Below are positions 60,311 through 64,000 of a DNA stretch of 64,000 nucleotides, piece after piece. How positions within the stretch are numbered: the first letter of the stretch is position 1; the number at the start of each line of letters is the position of its first letter. Below the pieces are notes generated by a model. It had not been told where the DNA came from. It did not search any database and saw only the letters and a list, made by a program, of their open reading frames with translations. Made by a program: the position numbers and the translations under genes. The DNA lies in contig CAWBNB010000038.1 in the NCBI GenBank assembly GCA_963789885.1, positions 1-64,000 on the forward strand. The letters run 5' to 3'. The stretch is from DATEDA01 sp963789885. Lineage in GTDB: Bacteria > Pseudomonadota > Gammaproteobacteria > Burkholderiales > SG8-39.

Positions 60311-63300
60311 ATGAAGAAGCTGCTCGGAATCGTCTTTAACCGTTGGGTACTCGCGGCGCTCGGCCTGCTCGCGGTCGCGCTGCTCATCTGGTTCGCCGGC
60401 CCACTCCTCGCGTTCGCCGACTATCGCCCGCTCGAGTCGGAAACGGTGCGCTGGATCGTCATCGCGATCATCGTTGCGGCTTATCTGGCACGCGTCGTAT
60501 GGCGAGCCCTCAGGGCCCGCCAATCGAACAGCCAGCTCATCGAGGGCTTGCTCAAGCAACCCGCCGCTGCGCCGCGGCCCGAAGAAGGACCAGCCGCGCA
60601 GGAGGTCGCTGCGCTGCGTCAGCGCTTCGAGGAAGCGATGGGCGTCCTACGTCAGGCACGGCTGGGAGAGCCAGTCGGCAGGCCGGTGCGACGCTGGCTA
60701 GCTGCGCTATCGCCGCGGCAATATGTCTACCAGCTACCTTGGTACATATTCATCGGCCCCCCCGGTTCGGGTAAAACCACCGCGCTGCTCAATGCAGGAC
60801 TCAATTTCCCGCTCGCCGACCGGCTCGGACAGCAAGCCGTGCGTGGTGTTGGCGGAACGCGGAATTGCGACTGGTGGTTCACCGATGATGCGGTGCTCAT
60901 CGACACGGCAGGGCGCTATACCACGCAGGAGAGCCACAAGGACGTCGATGCCGCGGCGTGGACCGGTTTCCTCCAGCTCCTCAAGAAAAATCGCCCGCGG
61001 CGGCCGATCAATGGCGCCATAGTGACCGTGAGCGTTAGCGATCTGCTCACCCAGAGCGCTGCCCAGCGCGAGGCCCAGGCGAACGCCATACGGCGACGCA
61101 TTCTGGAACTGCACGAAACGCTCGGGATTCGCTTCCCCATCTACCTGTTGCTCACCAAGGCCGACCTGTTGGCCGGCTTCATGGAGTTCTTCGGCGGTCT
61201 CCGCAAGGAAGAGCGGATCCAGGTGTGGGGATTCTCGTTCCCGGTCGCGGACGACCCCGCCGCGCCCGCGCCGCTCGCAAGAGTCGGACAGGAGTTCTCC
61301 GCGCTCGCGAAGCGGCTCAACGACAGCCTGATCGACCGGATGCAGCAGGAACGCGACCCACAACGCCGGGCGCTCATCTACAGCCTCCCGCAGCAGTTCG
61401 AGGCGCTGCGTGAGCCGCTGGAAGACCTGCTGCAAAAAGTCTTCGCGTCGACACGCTTTGAGCAAGTCGCGTTGCTGCGCGGGGTCTACTTGACCAGCGG
61501 GACCCAGGAAGGCTCGCCGCTCGACCGCGTGCTGGGGGCCCTAGGTCGATCGCTCGGGCTGGAGCGCAAGCTCCTGGCTCCGCAGCGGCCAAGCGGCAAG
61601 AGCTTCTTTCTCTCGCGGCTGCTGAAGGAGGTTGTATTCGCCGAAGCGAATCTCGCCGGCACGAACCGCCGCTGGGAAAACCGCCGTGCATTCCTGCACG
61701 TAGCCGTGCTCGGGATAGCTGGCCTCGTGGTCGCGGGGGCGCTCGTCGCGTGGAGCATCAGCTATGCGCGGAACAAGGCCTACGTCGCGCAAGTCGGCGA
61801 GCGCCTGAAGCCGATCGCAAAGTCGGTCGCGAACGTCGACGCCATGCAGAGCGCCGACGTGCGATTCTGTTGCCTGTGCTCCGTTCCGTGCGCGAACTCG
61901 CGCAGGCGTCCGCCGTACAGGGCGAGTCGGTGCCCATGTCTATGGGTTTCGGGCTGTTTCAGGGAAACAAGCTCGGGTCCGCAGCCGACAATGCCTATCG
62001 ACGTCTGCTGCAGGACGCGTTCCTGCCGCGTCTGGCATTGCGCATGGAGAATCTGCTTCGTCGGGAAGGGCGCGAGAGCACCGAGCTGCTCTACGAATCG
62101 CTCAAGGCGTACCTCATGCTGCACACGCCGGAGCGCCTCGACCAGAACGCCCTCACGGCCTTCATCACGTTCGACTGGCAGGCGAACCTGCCGCGCGAGA
62201 CCACGGTGGAGCAGCGGCAGGAGCTCGAGTCCCACCTGCAGGCGCTGTTTGCAAGTGGTCCCCTGGTTTCGCCGTTGCGGCCCGACCAGCAGCTGTCGCG
62301 TCAACGCGCGAAAGCATCGCGCGCACACCTATCGCGCAACGGATCTATAGCCGACTCAAGCTGCAGGGCGTCGGCGCGAACTTCCCCGAGTTCACGATCG
62401 CCAGGGCCGCCGGCCCGTCAGCGAGCCTCGTGTTCGCGCGCGCGAGCGGCCAGCCTCTCACGCGCGGGGTGCCCGGCTTGTACACCTACGATGGCTATTA
62501 CAAGGGATTCGCGAAGGAGTCCGAACGCGTGACCGCGCAGCTCGCCACCGAAGAAGGCTGGGTGCTCGGGTCGCAGGGCAGGGATCGAAGCCGGCTCGCC
62601 GATGCCCAGGGATCGCTGCGCGTGCTCGAAGACGTGCGGCGGCTGTACCTGGAGGACTACGCGCGCACCTGGGAGACGTTCGTCGGCGACATCCGCGTCG
62701 TGCGCGTGAACGATATGCCGGGGAGCATCCAACTTGCCCGCCTACTCTCAACGGCCGATTCGCCGCTCCCGGTGCTCATACGCGCGATCGTGAAGGAAGT
62801 GACCCTCGTGCCGTCCGACGACACAGACAAGACGCTGGTGGATAAGGGTCTCGACGCGTTGAAGGGCAAGCGCGAAGACTTAGCGAGAATCCTCGGGCGC
62901 GCGGGACAGCAACTGCCGGCGGCTCCCGCCATCTTGCGTCCAGAGTCAATCGTCGACGACCGGTTCGAGGCATTGCGGCGCGTGGTCCGCAGTTCGGGGC
63001 CGAACGTCCCGGCGCCGATCGACCAAGTCGGACCACTGATGAATGAACTCTACACGCACCTCGTCGCGGTCGATGACGCGCAGAAGAAGAAGCTCAACCC
63101 GCCCCCGAGCGACGTGCCGACCAAGGTCAAGGCGGAGGCGGCGCGCCTCCCCGATCCGGTGCGCTCGACAGTCACCGATCTCGCCGCCTTTGCGGAGCGC
63201 GGGGTGCAGGGTCAGACGCGGGCACTGCTCAATGAAAAACTGCTGGGCCAGGTGCTGGAGTTCTGCAACAAGGCGATCCCGGGGCGCTATCCGTTTGCGA

Positions 63301-63928
63301 AGACGAGCGACGTGGACGTGACGCAGGAGGACTTCGGGCGCCTGTTCTCGCCCGGCGGGCTCATCGACGACTTCGTCACGCGCGAACTCGCGCCGCACGT
63401 CGACACGAGCTCCAAGCCCTGGACGTTCCGTCGTGCCGGCGAGCTCGCAGGCGGCGACACGACGGTATCGCTGGTGCAGTTCCAGCGCGCGCAGGTCATT
63501 CGCGACGTGTTCTTCCGCGGGGGTGGGAAGGGCGCTGCGCTGAAGCTCGAGTTCAAGCCGATCGAGATGGATGCCGGGATCACGCAATTCATGCTTGATG
63601 TCGACGGCCAGATCGTCAGGTATGCGCACGGTCCGCAGGTTCCAACACCAGTGCAGTGGCCGGGACCAAAAGGCAACTCGCAGGTACGGCTCCAGATCGT
63701 GCCACCATCGGCCGGCGGATCAGTCGGGCGTCGTGACGGAAGGTCCGTGGGCGTTGTTCCGCATGCTCGATCGCATGCAGATGGACTCCACGGCCGCAGC
63801 CGGAGAAGTACCGGGTCACGTTCAACGTCGAGGGCCGCAAGGCCGTCTTCGAGGTCCTCACGACCAGCGTGCAGAACCCGTTCCGGCTGCGCGAGCTGGA
63901 GCAGTTCCAGTGTCCGGCGAGGCTCTAA
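60311..63928 (+). pseudogene. tssM: TssM (IcmF), T6SS inner-membrane protein, four frameshifts
   Basis: Large inner-membrane protein joining TssL to TssJ across the periplasm. The first 515 or so residues are intact: two N-terminal helices, a P-loop at residues 149-156 (GPPGSGKTT), LIDTAGRYTTQ, YLLLTKADLLAGF and a third helix. Then single-base breaks occur near 61860, 62300, 63720 and 63800. Each time the matching IcmF sequence continues in another frame (LLPVLRSVRELAQ; RESIARTPIAQRIYSRLKLQ; GVVTEGPWALFRMLDRMQ; YRVTFNVEGRKAVFEVLT). The protein ends at RLRELEQFQCPARL. All parts of about 1200 residues are there and well conserved, so sequence errors are more likely than loss of function. Confidence 0.9.
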
Positions 63929-64000
63929 ATTGGCAGGTGGAAGGCGCGCCCGTATCAGAGGCTTTTGGATGCGGCGGCCCTAGCCACCTCGGGCCGCGTA
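63929..64000. other. Window end after tssM
   Basis: The last 72 bases carry no recognisable start of another gene. Further T6SS genes would be expected beyond the window. Confidence 0.4.

Overview
The window is high-GC bacterial DNA and reads as a betaproteobacterium (Burkholderiales, Rhodocyclales or Nitrosomonadales-like; the genus cannot be decided from the sequence). The evidence is gene order: thiS-thiG-trmB; argH divergent from an AlgZ/AlgR-type LytTR pair that is followed by hemC-hemD-hemX-hemY; hemA-prfA-prmC with grxD nearby; and a tssJ-tssK-tssL-tssM run. Protein families such as DUF1631 also fit. Layout, 1-20.5 kb (core): a partial tRNA-Gly, thiamine genes, a frameshifted trmB, a NarL-type two-component system whose kinase carries five tandem 126-residue PAS units, a FlgN-like protein and an atypical receiver protein. 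Then on the minus strand come a flavin monooxygenase, DUF1631, the hem cluster, a small coupled unknown gene and the LytTR pair. On the plus strand follow argH, a Ser/Thr kinase fused to a cyclic-nucleotide-binding domain, and a frameshifted fructosamine kinase. 20.5-26 kb (accessory): it starts at a tRNA-Arg 3'-end remnant and holds a secreted SGNH hydrolase of visibly lower GC, an IS1182-type transposase remnant, and a tight minus-strand cassette of a cysteine-desulfurase-like enzyme, a DUF4395 membrane protein and a small HMA-like protein. 26-36 kb (core again): a thioesterase, grxD, a molybdate transporter (modABC) with a one-domain ModE-like regulator, prmC, prfA, hemA (two frameshifts), TerC, a degenerate EAL protein, a TPR protein and a tandem ACT protein. 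36-44 kb: one eight-gene minus-strand operon coding for a sulfonate/taurine-type ABC importer with two different permeases plus four dehydrogenases (HisD/HpsN-like, SDR and two zinc enzymes). The gene set suggests uptake and oxidation of a dihydroxypropanesulfonate-like compound. 44-48 kb: an RND efflux pump and its adaptor. 48.6-57 kb: a mosaic region with an 832-residue membrane protein whose hydrolase fold is split by membrane segments, a Tat-exported dienelactone hydrolase, several short or broken genes, a lone cNMP-binding protein and a Tat-exported caspase-like protease. 57-64 kb: type VI secretion genes tssJ, tssK, tssL (with OmpA domain) and tssM. At least ten single-base frame breaks in otherwise well conserved genes (trmB, fructosamine kinase, hemA twice, a lipoprotein, a membrane remnant, tssM four times) point to indel errors in the assembly more than to wholesale decay. 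Frame-broken entries should be read with that in mind.
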